Origin: Saccharomycopsis malanga
Lineage: Eukaryota; Ascomycota; Saccharomycetes; Ascoideales; Saccharomycopsidaceae
Reading direction: 5' to 3'
NCBI GenBank assembly: GCA_004014935.1
Contig: CP025322.1
Location: 2,542,001-2,606,000 of the forward strand
DNA: 64,000 nucleotides
The notes under the pieces were generated by a model, which saw only the letters and a list, made by a program, of their open reading frames with translations, was not told the origin of the DNA and made no database searches. The translations under genes were made by a program, and so were the position numbers. Position 1 is the stretch's first letter; each line of letters begins with the position of its first letter. Below, piece after piece: positions 21,848 through 31,977 of the stretch.

Positions 21848-24800
21848 ATGTCTGAAGAAGCGAAATCTGTTCCGGAGTATCCTGCTGGTACAATCACGGT
21901 GGTGATTCAATTACCATCTTCGGAGAATATTCCAGATGTCAAGATTCAATCGACAATTAATGAGACGATTGACTCCATTATTCAAAACGTTTCTTTGCTT
22001 CCATTCACGTCCCATTTGACATGTTTTGATCTCAGTCATGGGCAGAAGGTTGTTTCCGAGTTTGTATCGCTTGGCGAGCTTCTTGAGAAGGACCAAACCT
22101 GCGTGACGTTGCAATTAAAGGAAAGAAAGTACACTCAAAAGGATATTCGAGACCACATCATCAAGATCAGGGAGATTTCTGGCTTGTCTCAGTATGCAAA
22201 CAGTGATCCATTGGGCGTAGAGTATGCTGGAATAGCGTCTGGCTGTAGCAAGTTTTCAGAATTGACTTTGGATGAAGAAAAAGTGGTCAAGACCTCTTCC
22301 GAAAAGGATGCTAATGGCAGTAATGTTGAGAGTTTCCATTTGTCTGAGGAGCAAAAAACGGCTTTTGAGGAGTTTAAAAACGCATTGGTTGTAGATAACA
22401 CGGTTAATGCCTCAGTAGTGAATGTTCTTGTTCCTAACAAAACACTTCAATTGGCTCCTGCGCTCAAGAATCTTTCTCTTTCAGGCTGGAACCCAGTTTC
22501 GTCGTATCACAAACTCAACCAAGGCCATTTGATGTATTTGCAAATCACCACCTTGGAAGGAGAAAGTTTCCATATCACAGCCACGGTGAATGGGTTCTTT
22601 GTCAACAATTCTTCGAACCAACGGTTCGAGCCCTCACTCAGTGTGAACAATGGTAAGCATGTTTACGAAACATATCATTCGTTGTTCAATTTGATTCAAC
22701 GGTTATCTGAACAGTTCAGCGCAATACAAGAGAAAAACAAGCAATTACTCATTGAGGCCAACCCTTTGAACTTTCTAGTTCCTTCCAATGCGTTTTTGTC
22801 CAATCCTTGGATTGCCAAACATCCGCAAGTATCGTATATTGTTCCAGATTATGGGAAAACCCAACTCGAGTATTTGTTGGGTGGTTCTGATGCTGCGGAT
22901 TTGTATCGTGATTGGAATGATGACTACCAAACCTTTGTAGAAATGAAAAAAGAGTCTTTGCAAGACCGTACCCTTAGAGAACGGTTGCTTAACAAGATTG
23001 GGTTTGAGTTTTCGAGTGCCAGCACCAAAACTGCGGTTTCCATTTTGAGTGGCGATATTCTGTCGTTAAATCCAAACGAAACATCCGAAAAATTGAAGAT
23101 TTACCTTAGAAACAACATCTTCTACTCGTATGCCATCGATGCTGCCGGCCAATACACCAATACCGGCGGCGAGGAGGCTTTCAGAGCAGCAGTCACCAAG
23201 GATTTGGACGCTATTCAAAAGTTGGCCCAATTAGACAACTCAAAGGTAAAATACACATTGACGTGTATTGTTGATTATGCAGGCCGTAGAATCGTATGCC
23301 AAGCACCTATTCCAGGCGTTTTCAACGAAAACCCCCCATTGTCTGAAGATGATTTAGACGATTCTGGTGACTTGACCAATTCCAACGAGCCTAAACCGGT
23401 CAATAAGATCTTGTATGGGTTGAGTGATGAACTCAACAAAATCAGCGATTCCAAACTCTTTGAAAAGTCACTCAAATCCGTCGCAGAGTATTTCCATCTT
23501 AAGAAACACCCTGTCTGGGTCCGTGGCGAGGATAACCAAGCCAAAGAATTGGTGGTTTCCTTGGATACCAAAGGACTTAAAGGCACCGACGAACGGTTAT
23601 ACATTATCGACTTGTTCAAAACCACTCCTTTGGATATCCATTTTGTAGAGGAAAACTGGACCAATTCGGAATCTTCGTATCCTTTCAGACAAGCGTTGCT
23701 TAGACACGAATTGGTTGAAGAATGGTTCAGAAGAAACATTGCCAAGGAGATTCACACTGAGTCTGAGAAATTGGCTAAAAAGAATGCCAATACAGACCTG
23801 AAGGACGATGAAAAGTTGATCATTGATGCTTCCAAGTTTCAATTCAATCCAGACGCTTATTCGTTGCAAGATGCTGAAACGTATCTTAATGAAGAACAGT
23901 TGAAACAATTGCATGCAGACGAAGAACAGGTCCGTAATATTGGCGGCTTTTTGCGGGAAAAAATCATTCCAGAGTTTCTCAATGATGTTTTCAATGGTAA
24001 AATCATGGTACCTTTAGATGGCGATCATTTAACTATCACCTTACATAAGGAAGGAATCAATTTACGTTATTTGGGTTATATTGCTAAGGAGATTTTGACT
24101 TTGAAGGAAAAACATTCCAAAGAACAAGTTTTAAAATTGGAAGAAATCCAAAAGGATAATGAAGAAAGACAAAGAATCGAAGAGGAAAAGAAGGAGAAGA
24201 AAAAGAATGAAGAAAAGAATGAAGAAAAGAATGAAGAAAAGAATGAAGAAAAGTATGAAGAAAAGGAAGAAAAGGAAGAAAAGGAAAATGAGTCTGACAA
24301 TGAAGATCTTAGAGAAACTTTTGATCTTAACAATACCAATACCACTTATGATGCTTTTTACAAAGTTGTCATCCAAGAAGTCATTTCTAGATCGTCTAAA
24401 CATATTCTACGTCATCTTACCGAGGAGTTGCCTCTTGAGTTTGTTGCTCCTGTGATTTCTCATTATTTGAATCTTTTGCTTGGTTTCAATGTGAATGCCA
24501 CTCCTGCGTTCCAATTGACAGACTTTTTGAAAACCGTGTATGCTGGTATTGATTTATCTGCTGTGGAAAAGTTGACTTGCGATGATTTGTTTTCGTTGAT
24601 CACCAAGGAGGCTTTCAAGAGATTTAGAATTGAATTGGCTCCAGAAGATGTTAAGTTGTTTGTCAAATACAACTCCGTTAGTCTTTTGAGAGAAATTGCC
24701 ATCAAGTTTGGATTCCAAATCGATGCTAAAGATTATGTATTTGACAAGGAGCATTTTGACGAGTTTGCTGCTTCCTGTGCTGTCCACACTGCTCCTAAGA

Positions 24801-25846
24801 CAATCAAGTCCAAAAAGAAGAAGAAGCAACCTTCAAAACCAGAGGTTTTTGTAAGAAACACGGTGTTTGTTCCAGCAGATATTTTGAATCTTGTTCCAAA
24901 AGTTAAGGACTCTGTGGTTGAGTCCTCCTTAGCCCAAGAAATCTGGAACACAGGACGCGAATACATATACAACAGTATCAACAAAGAAGCCGCCGATGAC
25001 GAGGAAAACAGCAAAAACTTGGACCTTGGCATCAGCTTGTTGCACGAGTCCTTTTCCCTTCAGGAACAGGTCTACGGAAACATCCACCCAAAGATTGCAG
25101 AGGCATATGGAAACTTGTCCTCGATATACTCTGATCTAGGCAGAATCGACGAGGCCATAGACTTTGTGAAAAAGGCCGTTGTCATTGGCGAAAGAGTCAA
25201 CGGCATCGACTCCTACAAAACCGTGCTTTCCTTGATGAACTTGGCCTTTTTGGAAAACCTAAACTCAAACGCCTTGGCTGCCTTGAAGATCTACCAAAAA
25301 GTATTGGACATCTTGCAAATCAAATTCAATAACGGGTTCAATTTAGCTGCCTTGGAGTTCCAATCGGTTTTCCAATCTGTACATCCTTTAACCTTGACCA
25401 TTGCTAGCAACGTTGCCCTTATTTACTCCTCGTTGGAATTCTACAAGGACGCACTGGCCATTTTTGCAAAAATCATAGACTTGAGCACTGCTGTCAATGG
25501 TCTGGAGGCAAATATGACCCTCATGTTGAGATACCAGTATGCTCAGTTGCTTCTCCAGGACGCCCAGTACACCGACGCCTTGCGTGAGTACAACGTCTTG
25601 CACCACTTGTTGAGAAAAAACGTCGGCGACAAAAACCACGTCACCAAAGAGGCCAAGTTGTGGTTGGAGAGACTCGTCAAGTACACTTTTGACAGCTCTA
25701 GAAGAGAAAAACAAATTGCCAAGATTAGACTGCTCCAGAAATCACAGAATAACTTGCAACAGCTTACAAACTCTTCCAACGGTGAGACCCTAGCTGCCAA
25801 AACTAAGAAGAACAAAAAATCAAAGAAAAAGACTTCTAAAAAATAG
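21848..25846 (+). CDS. CLU1: Clu1, clustered-mitochondria protein
   Basis: 1332 aa, close to the family length. Clu/CLUH proteins are cytosolic, bind mRNAs of nuclear-encoded mitochondrial proteins and keep mitochondria dispersed; in yeast Clu1 also co-purifies with eIF3. The order of domains is as expected: an N-terminal ubiquitin-like CLU-N region (about residues 12-100), the central CLU domain (about 340-600, including VRGEDNQAKELVVSLDTKG), and C-terminal TPRs (about 1030-1240). A Lys/Glu low-complexity insert (KNEEKNEEKNEEKYEEK) sits at about 771-815. The extreme C-terminus is a Lys-rich tail. A CTG codon in the TPR segment YKDALAIFAKI falls at a typical leucine position, which argues for CTG as leucine. 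The start ATG lies 130 bp after a SINE. Confidence 0.95.
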   Translation: MSEEAKSVPEYPAGTITVVIQLPSSENIPDVKIQSTINETIDSIIQNVSLLPFTSHLTCFDLSHGQKVVSEFVSLGELLEKDQTCVTLQLKERKYTQKDIRDHIIKIREISGLSQYANSDPLGVEYAGIASGCSKFSELTLDEEKVVKTSSEKDANGSNVESFHLSEEQKTAFEEFKNALVVDNTVNASVVNVLVPNKTLQLAPALKNLSLSGWNPVSSYHKLNQGHLMYLQITTLEGESFHITATVNGFFVNNSSNQRFEPSLSVNNGKHVYETYHSLFNLIQRLSEQFSAIQEKNKQLLIEANPLNFLVPSNAFLSNPWIAKHPQVSYIVPDYGKTQLEYLLGGSDAADLYRDWNDDYQTFVEMKKESLQDRTLRERLLNKIGFEFSSASTKTAVSILSGDILSLNPNETSEKLKIYLRNNIFYSYAIDAAGQYTNTGGEEAFRAAVTKDLDAIQKLAQLDNSKVKYTLTCIVDYAGRRIVCQAPIPGVFNENPPLSEDDLDDSGDLTNSNEPKPVNKILYGLSDELNKISDSKLFEKSLKSVAEYFHLKKHPVWVRGEDNQAKELVVSLDTKGLKGTDERLYIIDLFKTTPLDIHFVEENWTNSESSYPFRQALLRHELVEEWFRRNIAKEIHTESEKLAKKNANTDLKDDEKLIIDASKFQFNPDAYSLQDAETYLNEEQLKQLHADEEQVRNIGGFLREKIIPEFLNDVFNGKIMVPLDGDHLTITLHKEGINLRYLGYIAKEILTLKEKHSKEQVLKLEEIQKDNEERQRIEEEKKEKKKNEEKNEEKNEEKNEEKYEEKEEKEEKENESDNEDLRETFDLNNTNTTYDAFYKVVIQEVISRSSKHILRHLTEELPLEFVAPVISHYLNLLLGFNVNATPAFQLTDFLKTVYAGIDLSAVEKLTCDDLFSLITKEAFKRFRIELAPEDVKLFVKYNSVSLLREIAIKFGFQIDAKDYVFDKEHFDEFAASCAVHTAPKTIKSKKKKKQPSKPEVFVRNTVFVPADILNLVPKVKDSVVESSLAQEIWNTGREYIYNSINKEAADDEENSKNLDLGISLLHESFSLQEQVYGNIHPKIAEAYGNLSSIYSDLGRIDEAIDFVKKAVVIGERVNGIDSYKTVLSLMNLAFLENLNSNALAALKIYQKVLDILQIKFNNGFNLAALEFQSVFQSVHPLTLTIASNVALIYSSLEFYKDALAIFAKIIDLSTAVNGLEANMTLMLRYQYAQLLLQDAQYTDALREYNVLHHLLRKNVGDKNHVTKEAKLWLERLVKYTFDSSRREKQIAKIRLLQKSQNNLQQLTNSSNGETLAAKTKKNKKSKKKTSKK

Positions 25847-26950
25847 TTCTCCTCAACATATACACTTGTACATATGAATGTAATTAACGTTAAAATCATT
25901 TCAAAAAAGACAAATACAAATAAACTTCACATATCATTATATTAAGCCACCAAACAGTTAATCAAACTTCTAAGAACATTGTAGTGTTGATCACACACAC
26001 TCTATATATTGCTTTACTTTATACCCATAATGCACATTTATGTTACATTGGCCTGCTGTATGCATAATAGGCAGTGTGTTGCTGCACGTGTCAGTACTAA
26101 CTTGCATGCTTCGTCAGCTTCTTGCATAATGTCGCATATGATTCTTGAATTGCCCAACATTATACTATATTATATATAAAATTTAGCTAATAAATAAGCG
26201 CCGACGCTTGAGATTGTCTCATCATGGGCTATTTTAGTGCCAACTTATCACTCTGTTGACCGTTCCACCATATATGGAAGTTGGAGAGTAAGTGATATCG
26301 ATATTATGCTGCACGCTGCTAGTCTTTGAGGGTTGAATGAAAAATGCCTACAACAAGCAATTTAGCCTTTTTTAGCATGTTTCTCAAAGCAAATGTCATT
26401 CAAAATAGGGTTGATATTACTCTGGCAGTTGGAATTGCAGCATTCGTTATTTAGTCTCTTCTTGGCGCTTGGAAACAACACAATCATCTGCAAACTCACA
26501 AGCAATAAACACGACGAAATATTACGGTTGCAACTACGGAAAGTAAAATGCTACAATTAGCCGCTTGACCAAGGCGGCAGGATCAATGTGCGAATAAGTG
26601 GTGTTACTCTTTCTGTCATCTTACTTGTCATTGATGCTTTCACACACAATTCAAAAAAACCAAACCGCATCAAGGTCAAATTCCATTTTTTTATTGGCTT
26701 CAACTGTTTGAAATAAAGCTTTTGCCAGTCCATTATTGCCTTAAACTTTTTTCAATTATTAATGATGCACTTTGACGATGTTCCCCCCAGGAAAGATGCA
26801 ATAAGCATGTGATTGTGCATGGCAACTAGATGTATTCGGATGCGTTAGTGCATTCTGCGATGACTTATGTATATTTACAAATATCCCTTTAACGGAAAAG
26901 ATAAACATTTTAAATTGACCACAAAAACCTCGGTGACACAAAAACAAAAT
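25847..26950. other. Spacer after CLU1
   Basis: About 1.1 kb of AT-rich DNA without a credible gene. A 78-codon minus-strand ORF (26995-26759) has no recognisable features and partly overlaps a repeat. Confidence 0.5.
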
Positions 26951-26959
26951 TACTTGAGT

Positions 26960-27170
26960 CGTCACGTGCGACGCTAGTATCATATTGTCAAGCATAATAT
27001 CACTGAATTTAACATGAATTTACCTGCCCTGACATTATCTGACTCCATCTAGCATTGCATGTTCTTTCACACCATTCCAACATTCAATTACCTCCACTTA
27101 CCGATAGCTGCTTTCTATCACACTACATCGCTTTGAATGACATTACATTGCATAGGCTATAGTATGCTCA
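26960..27170 (-). mobile_element. Repeat family B, headless copy
   Basis: Starts CACGTGCGACGCTAGTATC and runs through AGCATAATATCACTGAA, CTGCCCTGACATTAT, CACACCATTCCAACATTCAA and CACACTACATCGCTTTGA. The same order recurs at 27169 onward and at 27969 onward. This copy lacks the tRNA-like head, and its right end abuts the next copy, giving a direct tandem with a 206-bp period. Confidence 0.85.
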
Positions 27171-27480
27171 CGTGCGACGCTACAATCATATTTTCAAGCA
27201 TAATATCACTGAACTCAACATAAATTTACCTGCCCTAACATTATTTAACATAATCTAGCATTGAATGTTCTATCATACCATTCCAACATTCAATCACCTA
27301 CAGTTACCGATATCTACTTTACATCACACTACATTGCTTTGAGTAGCATTGTACTGCATTTCGCAACCCGGCTTTGAATTAAATTAAATAATCCTTGTGG
27401 GAATCGAACAGAGGACGTTTGAAAATAGGTAGCGAATTTCCTCAAAATAAGCTTGCCAACTCGGCCACCTGTAAATTGGA
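27169..27480 (-). mobile_element. Repeat family B, tRNA-headed copy
   Basis: Read on the minus strand, the head has an A box (GGTGGCCGAGTTGGCAAGC, near 27456-27470) and a B box (TGTTCGATTCCC, near 27400), then a 230-bp body ending at the CACGTG at 27169. The head resembles a Ser/Leu-type tRNA, but the T stem and acceptor stem do not pair, so it is not a working tRNA. The layout (tRNA head, unrelated body) is that of a SINE. I see no target duplication. Confidence 0.75.
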
Positions 27481-27698
27481 TTTACTTCCTCCGCTGTCCT
27501 ACTTCTGCGGATCAAGAATGGTATATCACCGGGCTATAAGTTCTGAATGTATGAGTATTATGTATTTTATGTGCCTCAAAATCTATAGCTTTGCTTGAGG
27601 GTAAAAGCTAGGCTATAACGCAAACATCAGGTGTACCTGTCAAATCATTCTAACGCACTACTACTTTGAACTACTGATAGTTGATATAATAATTGGCA

Positions 27699-27940
27699 AT
27701 AGAAACACCAATATATGTACTTTTGACACCGTGCAAGATGATAATCCGTTGGAAATACGCAACTAACGATAGAAATGTGGTCAATACACGGAAAAACGTG
27801 GAAAAACGTGGAAAAACGGGGTACCGGCTTTTTCCCGTGTTTTTTACCATTTTCCACCATATTCGAAGAATTGGTGATAGAAACACCAATATATACAGTT
27901 TTGACACCGTGCTTGATTATAAATCACTGGTAGTTGGCCG
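27699..27940. repeat. 50-bp direct repeat around a 10-bp tandem
   Basis: AATAGAAACACCAATATATG at 27699 and GATAGAAACACCAATATATA at 27876 begin two copies that both continue TTTTGACACCGTGC and GATTATAA/GATGATAA. Between them a short 10-bp tandem (GGAAAAACGT, three units) lies at 27789-27820. Confidence 0.85.
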
Positions 27941-27968
27941 CTTCCATTAATATTTGAATTACGGCTTT

Positions 27969-28295
27969 CAACGCTAGTATCATAGTGTCTAGCATAATGT
28001 TACTGAATTCATCATGAACTTCTCGCTTATATTATCTGACTTGATGTAGCATTGCAGGTTCTGTCACACCATTCCAACGTTCAATCACATTCCGTTACCG
28101 ATATCTGTTTAACATCACACTACATTGCTTTGGGTAGCATTGGAGTGCGTATTGTAACCCGGGTTTGACATAAAATAGATTCTTATTGCGTGAATCGAAC
28201 TGGAGACTTCTTAAAATACTTAAAGTCGTTAAAATTGTTAACGACTTTCAACAATGATTGAAGAGGTGCGTTCCAACTCGGCCACGCGAATGTCA
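27969..28295 (-). mobile_element. Repeat family B, tRNA-headed copy with hairpin
   Basis: Same body as the copies at 26960 and 27169 (CACACCATTCCAACGTTCAA, CACACTACATTGCTTTGGG). The head on the minus strand has an A box (GCGTGGCCGAGTTGG, 28272-28287) and a B box (CAGTTCGATTCACGC, near 28195). Between them lies a perfect 11-bp hairpin, AAAGTCGTTAA / TTAACGACTTT (28222-28248, 5-nt loop), where a type II tRNA has its variable arm. Confidence 0.78.
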
Positions 28296-28992
28296 ATTGG
28301 TCTTGCCTCGTCGTTCCTCTTTCTGAGAAACAAGCATGGCAGAGTGGTCAACACTGGCTTGTCCTGTCATGAGATGCGTGTCTTGACTGTTCTTCATAGT
28401 CAAGTGATAATATATCAAGTATAAGGGATTATGTAGTCTTCTATTTTCGGAACTAGTTGCCGTATTATATTGATGTGGTTGGCAGATTCCCTGTTAAACC
28501 AGGAATTGAGATCTTACATGGACTAGCAATTCCCGTAGTATGGTTGGATCAGAATATATGAAATACTACAGGAAAATGGCCTTTGGTACGTAATCTTTTT
28601 GACCAAACACCTACTTGTAGAAGCCCAAAGGAAATATGTAAGTATTGAACTGATTAAGGACTTTGTTTTTAAAGGCGTTAGAGCTTACTAGGGACGGACA
28701 ACTATCATAAAGGACAGACAGTTATTGTTTTTAAACAAAAACTGCGGTGAGACAAGCATCGTTTTACGCAAGTTGTATATAGAAATATACAAGGCACTGA
28801 ACAGTCTCCTTGAAATGGAAATAAAGCTTTTATTAAATAGTGAATAGGCCATAGAATACCTTCAATAAAGTGTACGCCTTATAATTAAGGGTGAGCGGGT
28901 AACCAGCTATTTACTTTAAGGGATGAGTTATTTAGCTTATAAACGTGTTTTAGCGCTGATAGTTGACATGTTGATGGATTTCTAGCTATGCT

Positions 28993-30531
28993 ATGAATGA
29001 TAATAGCGGTGGAAATACGCTTTTGGTAGAGGCGGAGAGTGAGATGGACCCGTCTGGGCTCCACCTTGGGAGAACACAAGAAGATATGAAGAATAGCCGA
29101 GGGCTGCAAAGTGCTGCTTGTTCCACGGTTGATTATGATTCGGTGGCAACAATAGCAAGCATTAGCAGAGCAAATTTAACGGTTATTAGCACAGGTAGTC
29201 TTAAAAATGAACATAAAGGTCCCACTGGACGTAGAGTAAATAATATTGTAGAAAAGATCAATGGAGGGAGCTCTCTAAGGCTTAAAAAGCCTCAGCAGAC
29301 TCTTATGAACACTGGGAATGAAACTGGGCTAGTGCGTAGAGAGAAAGCAAGTTCCAGAAGTGAGATTTTTGAAAATACGTTGGAAACAGAAATACAGAAG
29401 GAAGAAACCAACTCAGATTCCAACGAAACGTTTGTATACAGTCAGGATAATGAGAACAGACTGTTCGGTTTCAGTCAAGATATGCAGATTAAGGAGAATG
29501 GCACTGTAAGGAACTCTATAGAAACCTTCCAGGGGGCAGTGGAACAGCTTGTAGATAATGCCAAAAGTGCTATCAATAGGCTAGAAACTACCAGTGATTT
29601 ATTTCATCCAGACAGTGATTTCAGTGACTTGACAAGCATGTCAACAACTCATGTTTCTGCTGGGTTTCCTGATCTTAAACAATTTGCCTTTCCAGCCAGA
29701 GAATATAGTTCTTGTGGACGCGGCAAACGAAGAATTAACAAGATTGAGCCGCACGATATTAATAGCCATAGATTTGTAGAGCAAAAACATGGTAAAAACC
29801 GCTCCAACCCACGACTTGCCAGTAAAAACCGTTCACCTAGTTTCCTGTCTGAAGATTCTGCAAGCGATTATGAATACTATCAAATGCTTTCGACATCGTT
29901 AAGCAGAACCTATAGTAAGGAACAGGCCATGAGTTCCGACGAAACAGTCAAGGCAGCCACTAGAAACAAGCGTAGAAAGACCACTGGTCAGTTCAAAAGC
30001 CATACAAAACTACAAAGGGGCGGGCCTCTTTTTGGGCATGTTCCCTATAAATATCTTAAAAATGAATATGACCAACATCATCATACGGTGGAGCATTACT
30101 ATTCTGCTCCTGATGAGTACCTAGAACAATATAAACAAAACCTATATAATCAGGGCCAGTGGAAGAAGTTTGTTGATGAAAGTACACAATTGTTGGATGT
30201 AAATACGGAATGTTTGAATGGGAATTCCACTAGTAAACTTGGACGTTTCTTCGGCATGTTAGTTTCCAAGAAAATTCCAAATCAATTTAGAAGACCAAGC
30301 TCGGAAATATGTTCATCCAAACATTCTGATAGTAACGAACCATTCTTGCCCTACAAAAATTCCCGACAGCCTTCAGTACTATACGATCCTCATAATGCTT
30401 ACTATAGCGATTATAATTATTCAAATTCATTCATTGTGGCTCTCAAAAACTTTTTGTTTGTATCTGTGGGAATGCTTATGATGGTTAGTTTTGGTTTTAT
30501 TCTTGGTTTTATCCTTGCATCTACTAAATGA
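28993..30531 (+). CDS. Unrecognised single-TM tail-anchored protein
   Basis: 512 aa. Most of it is polar, Ser/Asn-rich and probably disordered, with basic patches (GRGKRRINK, RNKRRKT) and a His/Tyr-rich stretch (YDQHHHTVEHYYSAPDEYLEQYKQNLYNQG, roughly 365-394, given in part). The C-terminus is one hydrophobic segment (about residues 487-509) followed only by STK, so the protein would be tail-anchored with its bulk in the cytosol. The GFILGFILASTK end recalls the membrane segment of Vac7-type vacuolar proteins, but the lumenal domain that should follow in Vac7 is absent. That resemblance is weak and I do not name the gene. The start is the ATG at 28993; a second ATG lies four codons later. Confidence 0.8.
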   Translation: MNDNSGGNTLLVEAESEMDPSGLHLGRTQEDMKNSRGLQSAACSTVDYDSVATIASISRANLTVISTGSLKNEHKGPTGRRVNNIVEKINGGSSLRLKKPQQTLMNTGNETGLVRREKASSRSEIFENTLETEIQKEETNSDSNETFVYSQDNENRLFGFSQDMQIKENGTVRNSIETFQGAVEQLVDNAKSAINRLETTSDLFHPDSDFSDLTSMSTTHVSAGFPDLKQFAFPAREYSSCGRGKRRINKIEPHDINSHRFVEQKHGKNRSNPRLASKNRSPSFLSEDSASDYEYYQMLSTSLSRTYSKEQAMSSDETVKAATRNKRRKTTGQFKSHTKLQRGGPLFGHVPYKYLKNEYDQHHHTVEHYYSAPDEYLEQYKQNLYNQGQWKKFVDESTQLLDVNTECLNGNSTSKLGRFFGMLVSKKIPNQFRRPSSEICSSKHSDSNEPFLPYKNSRQPSVLYDPHNAYYSDYNYSNSFIVALKNFLFVSVGMLMMVSFGFILGFILASTK

Positions 30532-30550
30532 CACTTTAGCTTTTGTTTTT

Positions 30551-30586
30551 GGTTTGTTTGTTTGTTTGTTTGTTTGTTTGTTTGTT
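30551..30586. repeat. (TTTG)n microsatellite
   Basis: About nine tandem units of TTTG, 20 bp after the stop of the preceding gene. Confidence 0.95.
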
Positions 30587-30749
30587 TTTTTGGCATATCA
30601 TTGGAATTGTTTTGATAGATTTTAGCCGATTAGCCGCTGGGCCGGATAGCTCGTTAATGCTTCGCTCGTTAATGCTTTCGAAGAAGAGAGAAATGACAGG
30701 ATAGTTTAGCAGATAGTAGGGTCGAAAAAGAAAGAGAGACTTCTTTGTT

Positions 30750-30750
<1 letters not shown>

Positions 30751-30813
<63 letters not shown>

Positions 30814-30925
30814 TCATTCATTTCAAGCCCAGTACATATGAGTTTCGTATATTCGCACTATGTCTAAAATAACTTGGTAAAACTAAGTTGAGAGAACCCA
30901 CTATGTCCTGTTGATCATAATTATT
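30751..30925 (-). mobile_element. SINE family A, short copy with expanded tail
   Basis: In reverse orientation an (ATA)n run of about 21 units (30751-30812) leads into ATATCATTCATTTCAAGCCC and CAGTACATATGAGTTTCGTA, then a diverged AACTTGGTAAAACTAAGT block. The trinucleotide run is the SINE tail, expanded in place. Confidence 0.85.
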
Positions 30926-30929
30926 TCAG

Positions 30930-31165
30930 AGGATTAAGACTAATGCTTGGACCGGTCCAGAGAACTATGTTCAACATTGAGTTAGAAATTGCACCAAGCA
31001 ACATATCTAGGAACAATTCGGTACGCAAATGTTTGGGAAACGCGAAAGCCAACAGAGTCAATATTATAGGCCAAACCTTGGGAGTCTCTGGCGCTTTACC
31101 AGTTAAAGTCGAAAGGATGCAACAAAAGCTGGAAAAGCTCGTCGACAGAGTACATTCATTACTTA
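30930..31165 (-). pseudogene. Membrane-protein gene fragment between two SINEs
   Basis: The minus strand encodes a segment with FPKHLRTELFLDMLLGAISN and LWTGPSISL. The same pattern, in frame and with conservative changes, recurs at 52285-52486 on the plus strand. Neither place has a full gene. A SINE flanks this piece on each side (minus at 30751-30925, plus at 31169). The parent family is unknown to me; the segment is hydrophobic and may come from a transporter-like protein. Confidence 0.5.
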
Positions 31166-31168
31166 TCA

Positions 31169-31348
31169 CCACTGGGCTGGATGGCTCAGTGGTCAGTGCC
31201 GCCCTAGAAGAGAAAAATATCCTAACAGGCACACAGGTTCGATTCCCAAGACGACCACTTTTTTAGATGTTTTTCAGTCCTCAGCGCATATATACAAAAT
31301 TGACATGTACTGGGCTCGAAATATATGATATTATCACAATTATTATTA
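31169..31348 (+). mobile_element. SINE family A, short copy
   Basis: Complete short form: head CCACTGGGCTGGATGGCTCA with GTGGTCAGTG, B box AGGTTCGATTCCCAAGACGA, then directly the 3' block CGCATATATACAAAATTGAC, TGTACTGGGCTCGAAATATA and an ATT-rich tail. The approximately 130-bp middle part of the long form is absent. Confidence 0.9.
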
Positions 31349-31977
31349 AAGAATGCAACGTAATGGTATTATAATGTATAAAAATACTTTCTTGTGGAGT
31401 TGGGTATGTTGATCTCAAATATCTAATATCAAATGTCTTCGTTGACTATAAACGTTCAGTTGATGGTGATATACTTTTTGTTCTTGCATTAATCTTGTTC
31501 GTTCATCTTTGGTACCAATTAATTAGTTCAATTATCAGATTAATTTCAAATATCAAGAATCAAACATGATTACAAACATTTATGAGTAATGTCATCAATA
31601 AAAATAGTTTTGGCAACACATCAAAAGCAGAAAAGTGGGAAAAGTTAAAAATATTTATATAGTACAAGTCTACAAGTTCCCTAGTAGCACGTCTCGATAG
31701 AGTTTGACAAGTAGACCAAGTAAAACGAGCACAATGTTCAGTATAGGCGTAAGTTCAACAAAAATGACCATTTTCAAACTATAACTAACCTGGCAGTTTG
31801 CGTTGTAACCACATCAGTTTAATTACAAAACATAAAACTTTCAAATCAGGAAATTGTGAATGAAAACATAAGATTAATATTCAACAGACACCAAACCAAG
31901 AATATAAATTAAATAGCACATTAGTTAAACAAAATAAGCTATACAATGTACAATAAATCAAACCAAATTAGCTTGGA

